Shown here: piece after piece, positions 54,069-63,111 of the stretch
How the letters are laid out: every line of letters begins with the position of its first letter
How positions within the stretch are numbered: position 1 is the first letter of the stretch
Assembly (NCBI RefSeq): GCF_034627025.1
Contig: NZ_CP141050.1
Span: 248,001 to 312,000, forward strand
Length of the DNA stretch: 64,000 nucleotides
Direction of reading: 5' to 3'
DNA from: Microvirga lotononidis
GTDB taxonomy: Bacteria; Pseudomonadota; Alphaproteobacteria; Rhizobiales; Beijerinckiaceae
Notes under the pieces: generated by a model
What the model was told of the DNA's origin: nothing
Seen by the model: only the letters and a program-made list of their open reading frames with translations
Databases searched by the model: none
Made by a program: the position numbers and the translations under genes

Positions 54069-54410
54069 ATGGCCGACACAACGGTGACCAAGGTAAGCAG
54101 CGCTCATTCGCCGACTGGCAGCCAAGGCGAGGTGTATCTTGCGTCTGGCAAGCGAGTATCGATGCGGCTCTGGCGCGATGAGGAGCCCACGCAGGACAAA
54201 CCCAAGCACAGGCACGAGTATGAGGTGGTTGGGTATGTGATTGCAGGCAGAGCGGAACTGGAGATCGAGGGCCAGACTGTGCGGCTGGAACCGGGAGACT
54301 CCTGGGTCGTGCCCGCAGGGTCTGAGCATACCTACCGTATTTTGGAGACGTTCACCGCAGTCGAAGCGACTGCTCCTCCTGCTAAGGTGCATGGCCGCGA
54401 AAAGGCGTAG
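54069..54410 (+). CDS. Cupin-domain protein
   Basis: 113 residues, AGGAGAGGGAG before the ATG. HRHEYEVVGYVIAGRAELEI and LEPGDSWVVPAGSEHTYRI are the two cupin motifs with His/Glu metal ligands. Small single cupin, role unknown. Confidence 0.88.
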   Translation: MADTTVTKVSSAHSPTGSQGEVYLASGKRVSMRLWRDEEPTQDKPKHRHEYEVVGYVIAGRAELEIEGQTVRLEPGDSWVVPAGSEHTYRILETFTAVEATAPPAKVHGREKA

Positions 54411-54898
54411 CGTCCCTCGAGTTTTGCCCTCGCTCCTGCGCAAAGGCAGGGCATTCATAGGTTCATAGGGTTTGGCAACGTAAATAGTTGTGGTTGTTGC
54501 CCGGTTTCGAAAATAGCATTCCGCCACGGAAGTTGCATTGGGCCGCCGTCTTTATTGGATCCCCTGTGTGTGGAGCGACTGGAGCAAAGAGAGCCCTTGC
54601 GCCACATGGACTGCAAGGGCTTCAGAGGGTATTGTCAGCTTAAGCGAGTAAGAGCCGCTTGAGGTCATCACCCCCGACCCAAAGCCATTGAAAATACGTT
54701 ACCTGCCCGAGCCGGAAAACCGCAAAAACTAAGGAAAACGCGTTAAGTTGACAGTGCCAGCCAGCCGGATCATTGAACACTAATTAATGCGGCTCATGTA
54801 AGCACCTGTCCTGATGCATCCGCAGATCGGGCCCCGGCAGGTTAACGCGCTCGAAGCTCTGATGGTGCCAGAGTGTTATCTGCGTGCTCGACTAAATG
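54411..54898. other. Intergenic region left of IS66
   Basis: About 490 bp without a gene. It holds a possible IS6-related mini-element at 54627-54758 and the IS66 target copy ACTAAATG at 54891-54898. Confidence 0.5.
54627..54758. repeat. Possible IS6-derived miniature element
   Basis: GGGTATTGTCAGCTTAAGCG at 54627 and GCGTTAAGTTGACAGTGCC ending at 54758 are imperfect inverted repeats, and both resemble the ends of the IS6 element at 41141-41972. Interior non-coding. Confidence 0.45.
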
Positions 54899-54950
54899 GT
54901 ACGCATCCGAGGAAGGACGCATTGCGCTAGTGAGTGAGACTGTGGATGGT

Positions 54951-54978
54951 CTGTCTATATAGACGTCAATATAGACAG
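54951..54978. promoter_or_regulatory. Perfect palindrome upstream of IS66 tnpA
   Basis: CTGTCTATAT, 8-base spacer, ATATAGACAG, ending 10 bp before the tnpA start. May be an operator or an RNA hairpin blocking translation initiation. Confidence 0.5.
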
Positions 54979-54988
54979 TGCTTTAGCC

Positions 54989-55417
54989 ATGGACATGATG
55001 GATGCTCGCCCGGGGCGCGTCAGCAGGATGGAGATCGTCGAGAGCGGTCGCCGGCGGCGGTTCACTGATGAGGCGAAGCTGGCGATTGTGGCGGAAAGCT
55101 ATAGCGGCCTGCGCCAGGTCACCGCAACGGCGCAGCGCCATGGGATCACGCGCTGGCAGTTGAACGGGTGGCGCAGGGCCGCGCGGGAAGGAAGGCTCGT
55201 CAGCCGTTCGACGGACGGCTTTGTTCCGGCACTGATCGTTCCCGCGTCTCGTGGTGCAGTCGCGCAGCCTGCATCGGCTGCACCTATGCAGCCTCTCACA
55301 CCCGACCACGGTCGCATGGAGGTCATGAGCGCGAACGGCAGGCGTGTGATTGTGGACCGGGATGTCGACGTTGAGGTGTTGCTGCGGATCATACGTGGTC
55401 TGGAGACGTTGCCATGA
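54989..55417 (+). CDS. tnpA: IS66 TnpA
   Basis: 142 residues. RRFTDEAKLAIVAESYSGLR, VTATAQRHGITRWQLNGWR is the helix-turn-helix of IS66 OrfA. The stop overlaps the tnpB start (ATGA). Accessory to transposition. Confidence 0.92.
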   Translation: MDMMDARPGRVSRMEIVESGRRRRFTDEAKLAIVAESYSGLRQVTATAQRHGITRWQLNGWRRAAREGRLVSRSTDGFVPALIVPASRGAVAQPASAAPMQPLTPDHGRMEVMSANGRRVIVDRDVDVEVLLRIIRGLETLP

Positions 55418-55767
55418 ACCCGTTTCCGATGGGTCAGGCTGTGAAGGTATGGCTGGCAACCGGGCATACCGATATGCGCTGTGGCTTCCCCACTCTGGCT
55501 CTTCGGGTGCAGGAGATTTTGAAGCATGACCCTCTGGGCGGCCACCTTTTTTGCTTCCGGGGGCGCAAAGGTGATCTGATCAAAGTGATTTGGCATGACG
55601 GCCAGGGAGCCTGCCTGTTCACGCGAAAATTGGAGAAAGGCCGGTTCATCTGGCCCAATGTGGAGGGCGGCGCTGTTGCGATCTCGCCGGCGCAGCTGTC
55701 TTACTTGTTGTCCGGAATCGACTGGCGCAATCCGCAGGAAACCTGGCGTCCGACACGGGTTGGGTAG
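55414..55767 (+). CDS. tnpB: IS66 TnpB (Orf2)
   Basis: 117 residues: KVWLATGHTDMRCGFPTLAL, RGRKGDLIKVIWHDGQGACL, WPNVEGGAVAISPAQLSYLL, the highly conserved IS66 Orf2. Intact. Confidence 0.95.
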   Translation: MNPFPMGQAVKVWLATGHTDMRCGFPTLALRVQEILKHDPLGGHLFCFRGRKGDLIKVIWHDGQGACLFTRKLEKGRFIWPNVEGGAVAISPAQLSYLLSGIDWRNPQETWRPTRVG

Positions 55768-55812
55768 CATTATTCGATTGAAAAGACAGGGAAATTCTGT
55801 TCGAATGGCGTC

Positions 55813-57498
55813 ATGCCGTCAACGCCTGTCGATCTTCCAGACGACCTTGTGAGCGCCTATCTGGCGCTGCTGTCCGAGCGTGAGGGGTTGCAGGCTGAAC
55901 GGGATGTCGTTGTCGCCGAGAGGGACAGGGCTGTGGCGCAAGCCGCCAAGGCGCAGGCCCTGTTGTCCGACAGCGAGGCCCTGATCGCCAGTCTGGAACT
56001 GGCGATCGAAAAGCTGAAGCGCGAACTGCACGGCCAGCGGTCTGAGCGCGCGGCGCGACTGATCGACCAGCTCGAATTACAGCTCGAAGAACTGGTGATG
56101 GCCGCGACTGAGGATGAAGTTGCGGCGCAAGCCGCGGCCAGGAGCTCAAACGGGCGCTCCTTTGTGCGCCGGCGGCCGGTCCGAAAGCCCTGGCCGGAGA
56201 CGATCGAGCGCGAACGTGTGGTGATCTCTCCCCCGGCGACCTGTGCCTGCTGCGGCGGCTCGCGCCTGGCGAAACTGGGCGAGGACATCACCGAGACGCT
56301 GGAGGAGATCCCGCGTCGGTTCAAGGTGATCGAGACGGTCCGGGAGAAGTTCACGTGTCGGGACTGTGAGGCGATCAGCCAGCCGCCGGCGCCGTTCCAT
56401 GCCACGCCGCGCGGCTTCATCGGCCCTCATCTGCTGGCGACGATTCTGTTCGACAAGTTCGGCATGCACAGTCCGCTCAATCGCCAGAGCGCCCGGCTCA
56501 CCTGCGAAGGCATCGCGCTGTCGACCTCGACGCTGGCCGATCAGGTTGGGTTTGGAACCTCCGCTCTCAGGCCGGTCTTCGATCTGATCGAGACGCATGT
56601 CTTTGCGGCCGAGCGCCTTCACGGCGACGATACGACCATCCCCATCCGGGCCAAAAGCAAGTGCACGACTGGACGGATCTGGACTTACGTGCGGGACGAC
56701 CAGCCGTTTGGTGGGCCTGCGCCGCCAGCCGCGGTCTACTACGCCTCAGGTGACCGCCGCGGCGAGCATCCGCAGAAACACCTGGCCGGGTATGGCGGCA
56801 TTCTGCAGAGTGACTGTTACAATGGCTTTGAGCCGATCAGTGTTGCCGAACAGAAAGCGGTGCCCCTTACCTTTGCCTTCTGCCACGCGCATGCGCGACG
56901 GAAATTCTTTGAACTGGCCGATATCGAGAAAAGGGCTCGGGATCGCAAAAGAAACGGCAAGCCGATCTCCCCGATCGCGTTGGAGGCCGTCAAGCGGTTC
57001 GACGCGCTGTTTGACATCGAGCGTCAGATCAACGGCTTGAGCGCCGCGGAACGACTGGCTGTGCGGCAGGAGAAGAGCAAGCCGCTGTTCGATGACATGC
57101 ACGAGTGGCTGAAGCGGGAGCGTGCCACGCTCACGCGATCGTCCGAGGTGATCGGCGCCATCGACTACATGCTGAAGCGCTGGGATGGCTTTGCCCGGTT
57201 CCTGGAGGATGGCCGGGTGTGTCTGACGAACAATGCCGCCGAACGGGCCTTGAGAGGGATCGCCCTGGGGCGCCGCAACTGGACCTTCGCCGGGTCCCAG
57301 CGCGGGGCGGATCGTGCCGCCGTCATGCTCACCCTCATCACGACCTGTCGTCTTAACGACGTCGATCCAAAAGCCTGGCTCGCCGACGTACTGGCCCGGA
57401 TTGCCGATCTTCCTGTCGCCCGCCTGCACGAATTGCTTCCCTGGGAATGGAAAAGGCTACGGCAGGCCGAGAACCCGGCCTCCCAGCTGGCCGCGTGA
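55813..57498 (+). CDS. tnpC: IS66 transposase TnpC
   Basis: 561 residues, intact. N-terminal coiled coil (LIASLELAIEKLKRELHGQR), zinc finger CACCGGSRLAKLGEDITE with CRDC, then the DDE domain: ERLHGDDTTIPI (Asp), GILQSDCYNGFEPI (Asp), CLTNNAAERALRGIALGRRN (Glu). Confidence 0.96.
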   Translation: MPSTPVDLPDDLVSAYLALLSEREGLQAERDVVVAERDRAVAQAAKAQALLSDSEALIASLELAIEKLKRELHGQRSERAARLIDQLELQLEELVMAATEDEVAAQAAARSSNGRSFVRRRPVRKPWPETIERERVVISPPATCACCGGSRLAKLGEDITETLEEIPRRFKVIETVREKFTCRDCEAISQPPAPFHATPRGFIGPHLLATILFDKFGMHSPLNRQSARLTCEGIALSTSTLADQVGFGTSALRPVFDLIETHVFAAERLHGDDTTIPIRAKSKCTTGRIWTYVRDDQPFGGPAPPAAVYYASGDRRGEHPQKHLAGYGGILQSDCYNGFEPISVAEQKAVPLTFAFCHAHARRKFFELADIEKRARDRKRNGKPISPIALEAVKRFDALFDIERQINGLSAAERLAVRQEKSKPLFDDMHEWLKRERATLTRSSEVIGAIDYMLKRWDGFARFLEDGRVCLTNNAAERALRGIALGRRNWTFAGSQRGADRAAVMLTLITTCRLNDVDPKAWLADVLARIADLPVARLHELLPWEWKRLRQAENPASQLAA

Positions 57499-57516
57499 CA
57501 GAAAAGGGACCGACGA

Positions 57517-57765
57517 ATGGGATATCGCAACTCAACGCTGTACACGCTGAAATACGTGGCTGACATGCTCGGCGAAGACGAGGACGTCCTGCACGAGTGC
57601 TCGATCGAAATGTTCCCGGAAGACGGCCGCCTCAGTGCCTACGACAACTACCCAGCCTCCGAATTGACCGAGCACATTGTCCTCTTCACCGAGGATGGCA
57701 TCGAGAACCTCAAGTACATCATCGAGGCTCGCAGGACCGTCGCATCACAAAAAGCCGCCCCTTAA
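57517..57765 (+). CDS. IS66 accessory small protein
   Basis: 82 residues, 18 bp after tnpC and inside the element: YTLKYVADMLGEDEDVLHEC, GRLSAYDNYPASELTEHIVL, LTEDGIENLKYIIEARR. Conserved-looking passenger found in some IS66 relatives; function unknown. Confidence 0.75.
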   Translation: MGYRNSTLYTLKYVADMLGEDEDVLHECSIEMFPEDGRLSAYDNYPASELTEHIVLFTEDGIENLKYIIEARRTVASQKAAP

Positions 57766-57838
57766 ACCTGCACCAACGTTAGCCACGATCCCATCGACGC
57801 GCGAGGCCTGATCCTGCGGTCTTCCTCGGATGCGTACA

Positions 57839-57955
57839 CTAAATGGGTGAGGCGTTGATGTGGAGGGGACTTCCTGCTCCAGTCATCCGGATCCAGCCGG
57901 GAGGGTCGCTTGCCGGGAAGCTCTGGTCAGAGTCGCGGTCGACCGGATCAAAGCT
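57839..57955 (-). pseudogene. C-terminal piece of a SFPASDPP-type small protein
   Basis: The frame reads DPVDRDSDQSFPASDPPGW and ends INASPI-stop. The S-F-P-A-S-D-P-P motif is common in short alphaproteobacterial proteins. No start codon is found near the end of the OsmC pseudogene, so the 5' end is probably lost. Its stop lies in the IS66 target duplication. Confidence 0.45.
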
Positions 57956-57956
57956 C

Positions 57957-58441
57957 TCACCCCGGGGCGTGTGCGGCCAAGGTCGTGACGATGTCGATCC
58001 CCGAGGGGAGCATGCCAACCAGCGGGCACATGTCTGCAACTTTGAGGAGGAGGTCACGTTGGGTATCCGAAAGTGGCCCGACAAGATCAACGCTTCGCTC
58101 GATGCGGTCGGAGATCTTTCCCGACGGTCGGCCGTCCGCACCTCTCGGGTGAGTTTGAGAATGGGTGAGGCGCACAACAACTTGTTCGAGAGGCCAGGCC
58201 TTACGCCGAGCGAAGGCTCCCACGATCATTTACGTACACGCCCCGAGCGCCGCCAGAAGGTACTGATAGGGATCAGGGCCGGCGGCTTGTCCGCCAGCGC
58301 CCAAGGGCGATCGGCGTGCAGGGTATGGTCACCGGCGAAGATCACTCGTCCGAATGCAGTAGGCTCCAAGTTCGTAACGATAGCCGTATTGCTGCTGCCT
58401 TCTGCCTCGCGCTCGAGGGGGCCGAGTGGAGTGATCTGCAT
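57957..58441 (-). pseudogene. OsmC-family protein, inactivated
   Basis: Starts ATG 58441: TNLEPTAFGRVIFAGDHTLH, ADRPWAL. At about 58293 one G is lost (expected L-G-G-Q-A-A-G-P-D-P-Y), and in the corrected frame a TAA follows LGACT where a sense codon is expected. The downstream frame is the OsmC C-terminus: MIVGAFARRKAWPLEQVVVR, ISDRIERSVDLVGPLSDTQR and CPLVGML with the conserved peroxidatic-type Cys. Two lesions, so not functional. Confidence 0.82.
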
Positions 58442-58833
58442 CTGCGATCTCCTTCAATGCGAACGCATCACTTCGATACTTTCTAACTGTGAGTGATCTC
58501 GACAACATGCCTGATTACAGCACTATACCACTTCTCGCAGTCGCGGGCCCGTGTTTGGGCAACCGCTGCAAGAGATCGCTGGCAGGCGCTGGTTTCGGCC
58601 AAGAAGCGCACCAGTCCCAGGACGTGATCGAGACGTTGGGGCGGGACCGGCCGGCGCATAGTGAGCGCGGCCCTCTGTGCATGAGCTTGCACCAATCCAC
58701 CTGCCTCGCAATGCCCGCACCTACGCGAGTTTCAGTCATCAGCTCCGGCCAGGGCGCCAGATCGACAGGATGGTCCAGAGGGTTCAGTAAGCCTGTGCAC
58801 GGATATGAGAGTCTGCCTTTTAGGCCTGAGACG
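58442..58833. other. Region with no firm gene
   Basis: About 390 bp. Overlapping frames on both strands have no family features; a decayed gene is possible. Confidence 0.35.
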
Positions 58834-59735
58834 TCAGCCCCATCCTACTTGTCGATAGGCCGCGAGATACTCAGGGACGATCGTCTCGAGCGCTTGGGGC
58901 TTGACACCAAGGTCACCAAGCGTCGGCCCGGAACCGCTGACCACCTTGTCGGTCCTCAGCAGCCGGACCTGATCGCGAGTGAGCGGCGCATGGGGGAACA
59001 CCTGCAGCAACCAGCCCAACAGCTCAGCCGCCCAGAACCGCAGGGACACCAGCAGCGGCCGGGCGCCGATGGTCGCGCAGACAAACTCAAGCAGCTCTTT
59101 GAAGGTATAGACCCGGGGGCCGCCGAACTCGTAGGTTTGGCTGCGGCTGGCGGGGTTTGCCAGAATGGCCCAACGCCCGCCACCAAATCCTCAACATAGA
59201 CGGGCTGAAATCGCGTTCGTCCGCTGCCGATCAGCGGCAGCGCCAGCGCGGCAAAGCCGTTGAAAAAGTGATCGTCTGGTCCGTAAACCAGGCTGGGCCG
59301 GATGATCGTCGCCCCGAGGAAAGCGGCACGCACCGCCGCTTCGCCGGCCGCTTTGGAGCGGTCCGCCAGCGCGGGTGCCGTGCGGCTGGCCCCAAGCGCC
59401 GACACGTGCACCAGTTGCCGGACCCGCAAGCGCCCAGCGGTGGCGGCCACCCGGCGAGCTCCCTCCTCATAAAGGGCCGTGAAGGTTTGCCGGCGTACCT
59501 GCGAGAGAATGCCGACCAGGTTGATGACCGTGTCGGCTTCTTGGATCGCCGCCTGCACCGCCGCATCATCGAGAATGTCGGCCGCGACGTATTGGATCCG
59601 GGCCAGCCTCGGAGGCTCTGCTGTGGTGAGCGGATGGCGCGCCGCGATCCGCACGGACGCTCCCGTTCTGGCGAGATGCTCGACCAAGTGCCGACCGAGA
59701 AAGCCCGACCCGCCGAAAACCGTGACGTGCTGCAT
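58834..59735 (-). pseudogene. Atypical SDR (NDUFA9-like NAD-binding protein), frameshifted
   Basis: ATG 59735: VTVFGGSGFLGRHLVEHLAR is the nucleotide-binding loop; INLVGIL, LVHVSALGAS and ATIIRPSLVYGPDDHFFNGF follow the NDUFA9-like order. At about 59168 a missing C shifts the frame (V-A-G-V then G-P instead of R-A-I-L); the other frame holds LLVSLRFWAAELLGWLLQVF and SGSGPTLGDLGVKPQALETI up to 58834. One base restores the whole gene, so sequence error cannot be excluded. Confidence 0.82.
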
Positions 59736-59949
59736 CGCTGCCGCCGTGCCCTACCCGGATCAATGCAAACCTATTGGCATCAGTTCTGACTAACTTGGCC
59801 CTCCGCTCACGGATGGCAGAGCCTCTCTGCGCGGTTGATCGGATTCTATCGACTTGAGGGGCGGTTCAATGGGCGGAGGCTGGTTGAGGCGCGTCAGGCT
59901 TTTGACATTGGACTGGGGCAGAAGCGTCTTGAGCAATCGGATCAACGTC

Positions 59950-60142
59950 GCCGGTGAAGAGAGCCCCATCGGGCCGTGCCGTCTTCGAGACGGCTCTGCC
60001 ACTGGCCCAGGATGCCGAGTTCGACGTCGCCGTTCTCGATCTGAATGGAAGGCTCAGCTATCCCGTCGCTGCGGTAATCCGCGGCCGCGGGATCCCCATC
60101 ATCTTCGCAACCGGTATGGCGGGGCTGGACTGCCGGATTTCT
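59950..60142 (+). pseudogene. Receiver-domain remnant
   Basis: LPLAQDAEFDVAVLDLNGRL (phosphoacceptor Asp) and VIRGRGIPIIFATG then, in another frame, YGGAGLPDF. This is the middle of a single-domain receiver with a frame change; both ends are missing. Confidence 0.7.
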
Positions 60143-60155
60143 GATTCTCGCGACC

Positions 60156-60181
60156 GGACCCGAAGGACCAGCCTTTGCGTT
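60156..60181 (+). promoter_or_regulatory. Weak EcfG-like promoter
   Basis: GGACC, 17 bases, CGTT; one mismatch, 60 bp upstream of the PRC-barrel gene at 60241. Confidence 0.3.
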
Positions 60182-60240
60182 ATCATTTCGATCATGAGTT
60201 GATGCCCAGAGGCGATCCATCCCGAGCAAGGGAGGTGCTC

Positions 60241-60828
60241 ATGAAACGAACCACGTGTTACGTGTTCCACTCGACAACGGCACCTGATCTGCGCGGGATC
60301 ACCGGCGATCCGGACGGTGCCACGCTCCCCGCTTCGGACGGGCCCTGGAACCGTGAGCGGCAGATCGATCCAGACAGGCCTTGGCCCCTCGACGTCAACG
60401 AACACGTCGTGGAGTTCGGGATTCTGGAGAACGGCTTCTATCTCTGGGGTCTGATCCCCCAACATGCCTCATCCAAGCCTGTCATCGAAAGTGACCGTGT
60501 CGAGGGCACCGCAGTGTTCGATCTCCAGGGGCATCGGATCGGGGCCATCAAGCGGCTGCTGATCGAGAAGGTGAGCGGCCGGGTGGTGTACGTCGATGTG
60601 ACGTTCGGCGGCTTCCTGGGTGTTGGTGTCCACCATCACACCATTCCATGGGAGAAGCTCACTTACGAGACAGGACTTCACGGGTATCGCACCGACATCA
60701 CCGAAGAGCAGGTTCGTGGCGCTCCCGCCTTCCATGGCGAGGACGAGGTCTGGCCCGACAAGAAGCGTGAGCAGGAGCTGTGGGATTATTGGCGCGACCT
60801 GCCCAGGGGGCAGTCTGAACCGCCGTAA
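60241..60828 (+). CDS. PRC-barrel domain protein
   Basis: 195 residues from ATG 60241 (GGGAGGTGCTC). PRC barrel at about 75-150: VIESDRVEGTAVFDLQGHRI, VYVDVTFGGFLGVGVHHHTI, PWEKLTYETGLHGYRTDITE. No signal peptide. N-terminal about 70 residues unrecognised. Such proteins cluster with CBS and stress genes in Rhizobiales. Confidence 0.85.
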   Translation: MKRTTCYVFHSTTAPDLRGITGDPDGATLPASDGPWNRERQIDPDRPWPLDVNEHVVEFGILENGFYLWGLIPQHASSKPVIESDRVEGTAVFDLQGHRIGAIKRLLIEKVSGRVVYVDVTFGGFLGVGVHHHTIPWEKLTYETGLHGYRTDITEEQVRGAPAFHGEDEVWPDKKREQELWDYWRDLPRGQSEPP

Positions 60829-60881
60829 CCAAGCCTGGCAGAGGCGCTCAAGAAGAGGAAGCCAGGAAAGTCAGTGATGTC

Positions 60882-61337
60882 ATGACACGGGACGTGCGGC
60901 TGATCGAGCCCACCCAGACCATCCGCGAGGCGGCGAAGCTGATGGCCAAGATGGATGCCGGCATCATGCCCACCCGTGAGGGTGATCGGCTGGTCGGCAT
61001 GATCACCAACCGGGATATTGCGGTCAGGGTCGTCGCCGAAGGGAGGGGACCCGAGACACCGATCCGCGAGGTGATGACGCAGGACGTGAAGTATTGCTAC
61101 GAGGACGACGACACGGAGAACGTCGCTCGCAACAGGGCTGACATCCGGGTCCGCCGCCTGCCGGTGCTCGCCCGGGACAAGCGCCTGGTCGGCATCATCT
61201 CGCTCGGCGACATGGCGGTGTCGGACGAGGCTGGCAAGGCCGGCGAAGCCGTAGCCGGCATTTCGCAGCCTGGCGGTCAGCACAGCCAAACCGGCAGTCC
61301 CCCAGCCCTGAGTCTTGGTACAGCGAGATCGGCATAG
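60882..61337 (+). CDS. Two-CBS-domain protein
   Basis: 151 residues from ATG 60882. CBS1: PTQTIREAAKLMAKMDAGIM, DRLVGMITNRDIAVRVVAEG; CBS2: REVMTQDVKYCYEDDDTENV, VRRLPVLARDKRLVGIISLG. The family usually starts M-K-V-S-D-V-M; here the preceding codons read AGG-AAA-GTC, so the original start may be mutated and the internal ATG used. CBS pairs bind adenine nucleotides. Confidence 0.88.
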   Translation: MTRDVRLIEPTQTIREAAKLMAKMDAGIMPTREGDRLVGMITNRDIAVRVVAEGRGPETPIREVMTQDVKYCYEDDDTENVARNRADIRVRRLPVLARDKRLVGIISLGDMAVSDEAGKAGEAVAGISQPGGQHSQTGSPPALSLGTARSA

Positions 61338-61351
61338 CCCGGACACTTGCC

Positions 61352-61968
61352 ATGACAGGCGGGAACCGCAACGCGCCGTTGGACCAGCGGAACGACCGGT
61401 CTGAGGTCGAGGTCTCGATTGCGCCGCTTAGCCTGCCGGGAACGCTGGTGCATCCGGCAGCCGGGCAGGGCATTGTCCTGTTCGCCCATGGCAGCGGCAG
61501 CAGCCGCCTGAGCCCGCGCAACCGGCTGGTGGCCGAGCGCCTGCAAAGGGCAGGGCTCGGCACGCTGCTGTTCGATCTACTCCAGCGTGAGGAGGCGAGC
61601 AACCGCGGCCACGTCTTCGACATCCGCCTGCTCGCCGAGCGGCTGGCGCTTGCGACGGACTGGGTTCGCTCCGGAGAGTTGCGCAACAGGCCCATCGGCT
61701 ATTTTGGGGCGAGCACGGGCGCGGCCGCCGCCCGGATTTGGCGGGCGCAGCGCTGCCGCGGGTCCGGGCGCCAACGCTCCTGATTGTTGGCGGCGACGAT
61801 CATGGGGTGATCGATCTGAACGAGGAACCACTTGAGCAGCTCACCTGCGAGAAGCACATGGCGATTGTGCCCGGGGCCGGGCATCTGTTCGAGGAGCCCG
61901 GCACGCTCGATCAGGTGGTGATCTTGGCACGCGGTTGGTTCGTCCCGCGCCTGAGCCAGAGAGGTTGA
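61352..61968 (+). pseudogene. Alpha/beta hydrolase (dienelactone hydrolase-like) with internal deletion
   Basis: PLSLPGTLVHPAAGQGIVLF, AHGSGSSRLSPRNR and GYFGASTGAAAA (nucleophile Ser in G-x-S-x-G) are intact. Right after AAAA the frame shifts and about 25-30 residues expected before RPDLAGAALPRVRAPTLLIV are absent. The rest (VGGDDHGVIDLNEE, GAGHLFEEPGTLDQV with catalytic Asp and His) is in the new frame. A deletion, so real inactivation. Confidence 0.8.
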
Positions 61969-61970
61969 AC

Positions 61971-62648
61971 ATGCAGCCGGATGATCTGAGCTTTCGCAAC
62001 CGCGCCGAGGCCGGCCGCCAACTCGTTCCGCGTCTGATGGCCTTTGTGGCTGAGAACCCCATTGTACTGGCGCTTCCACGCGGCGGCGTACCAGTGGCAT
62101 TCGAGATAGCCCAGGCTTTGCAGGCACCGCTCGACCTCATCTTCGTGCGCAAGATCGGGGCTCCTGGCCACGCCGAATTCGGCCTCGGCGCGGTGGTCGA
62201 CGGCGCCCACCCCCAGGTCGTGCTCAATGAAGAGGCCCTTCGCCACGTCAAAGTGCCGCCAGGCTACATCGAAGACGAAACCGAACGGCAGCTGAAGGAG
62301 ATCGAACGGCGACGCGAGCACTATCTGGCGGGCCGGCGCCCGGTCGACGTGGAGGGGCGTATCGCTATCGTGGTCGACGATGGGATCGCCACGGGCAGCA
62401 CCGTTCGGGCGGCCTTGAAGGGCCTGTCCCGTGCCCGGCCGGCCCGCCTTGTCCTGACCGTTCCGGTCGCGCCACAGGACACCCTCGCGCGCCTCGCGAG
62501 CGAAGCCGACGAGGTGATCTGCCTGATGACACCAGAGGAATTTTACGCCGTCGGCGAGTATTACGATGACTTCCGCCAGATCTCGGACCGGGAGGTCATG
62601 AGGCTTCTGGACGAGGCCCAACGCTGGAAAAGGGAGGATGTCCCATGA
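61971..62648 (+). CDS. Phosphoribosyltransferase-family protein
   Basis: 225 residues from ATG 61971 (GAGAGGTTGAAC). VLALPRGGVPVAFEIAQALQ, LIFVRKIGAPGHAEFGLGAV and the PRPP loop IAIVVDDGIATGSTVRAAL are present. Its gene usually accompanies the dienelactone hydrolase-like gene. Substrate unknown. 4-bp overlap with the next gene. Confidence 0.92.
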   Translation: MQPDDLSFRNRAEAGRQLVPRLMAFVAENPIVLALPRGGVPVAFEIAQALQAPLDLIFVRKIGAPGHAEFGLGAVVDGAHPQVVLNEEALRHVKVPPGYIEDETERQLKEIERRREHYLAGRRPVDVEGRIAIVVDDGIATGSTVRAALKGLSRARPARLVLTVPVAPQDTLARLASEADEVICLMTPEEFYAVGEYYDDFRQISDREVMRLLDEAQRWKREDVP

Positions 62649-63093
62649 ACGTCACCAGTCTGCGTGACCTGTACATGCCGAGCTCCAGGAAATCCGCAGC
62701 GTCGAGGAGCAGCTCGTCGCGGCTCTGCCGCGGATGGCCGATGTGGTCGGCCATGCCGAACTCAGGCAGGGGATCCAAACCCACCTGGAGGAGACCCGCG
62801 CGCAGCAATCCCGCGTGGAGGAGATCCTGCGCCGGCACAAGCCCGAGCCGCGCGAGCACGTCGACCAGGCCATAGTCCAGGACCGTGGTCTGCGCGATGC
62901 CGGCATCATCGCCTCGACGCAGCGGGTCGAGCACTACGAGATCGCGGTGTACGGTTCGCTTGCAAGCTGGGCCAAGCAGCTCGGGCTAGACGAGGATGTG
63001 CAGGCGCTGTTGGCCATCCTGGAGGAGAAACGCACGGACGGGCGGCTGAGCCTGCTCGCCAAGCGCATGATCAATCCGGATGCCGCGACCTAA
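62645..63093 (+). pseudogene. DUF892 (YciF-like ferritin-fold) protein, frameshifted
   Basis: ATG 62645 starts MNVTSLRDLYM; one C is missing near 62676 (expected Y-I-A-E-L-Q-E-I). The other frame gives MADVVGHAELRQGIQTHLEE, RVEEILRR, IASTQRVEHYEIAVYGSLAS and LLAILEEKRTDGRLSLLAKR. The middle helix that should precede LRDAGIIAS also seems shortened. The family is a stress-linked four-helix metal-binding fold. Confidence 0.8.
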
Positions 63094-63111
63094 CGCTGAA
63101 GGAGAGGAGCC

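Larger units (their letters stand above)
54899..57837 (+). mobile_element. Complete IS66-family element (2939 bp)
   Basis: Ends GTACGCATCCGAGGAAG and its reverse complement are identical over 17 bp; the 8-bp direct repeat ACTAAATG flanks both sides (54891-54898 and 57838-57845). Contains tnpA, tnpB, tnpC and one extra gene, all open. Confidence 0.93.

Noticed and set aside
57843..58496. 217-codon plus-strand frame opposite the OsmC pseudogene
   Set aside because: OsmC similarity is on the minus strand; the plus frame is open only by composition.
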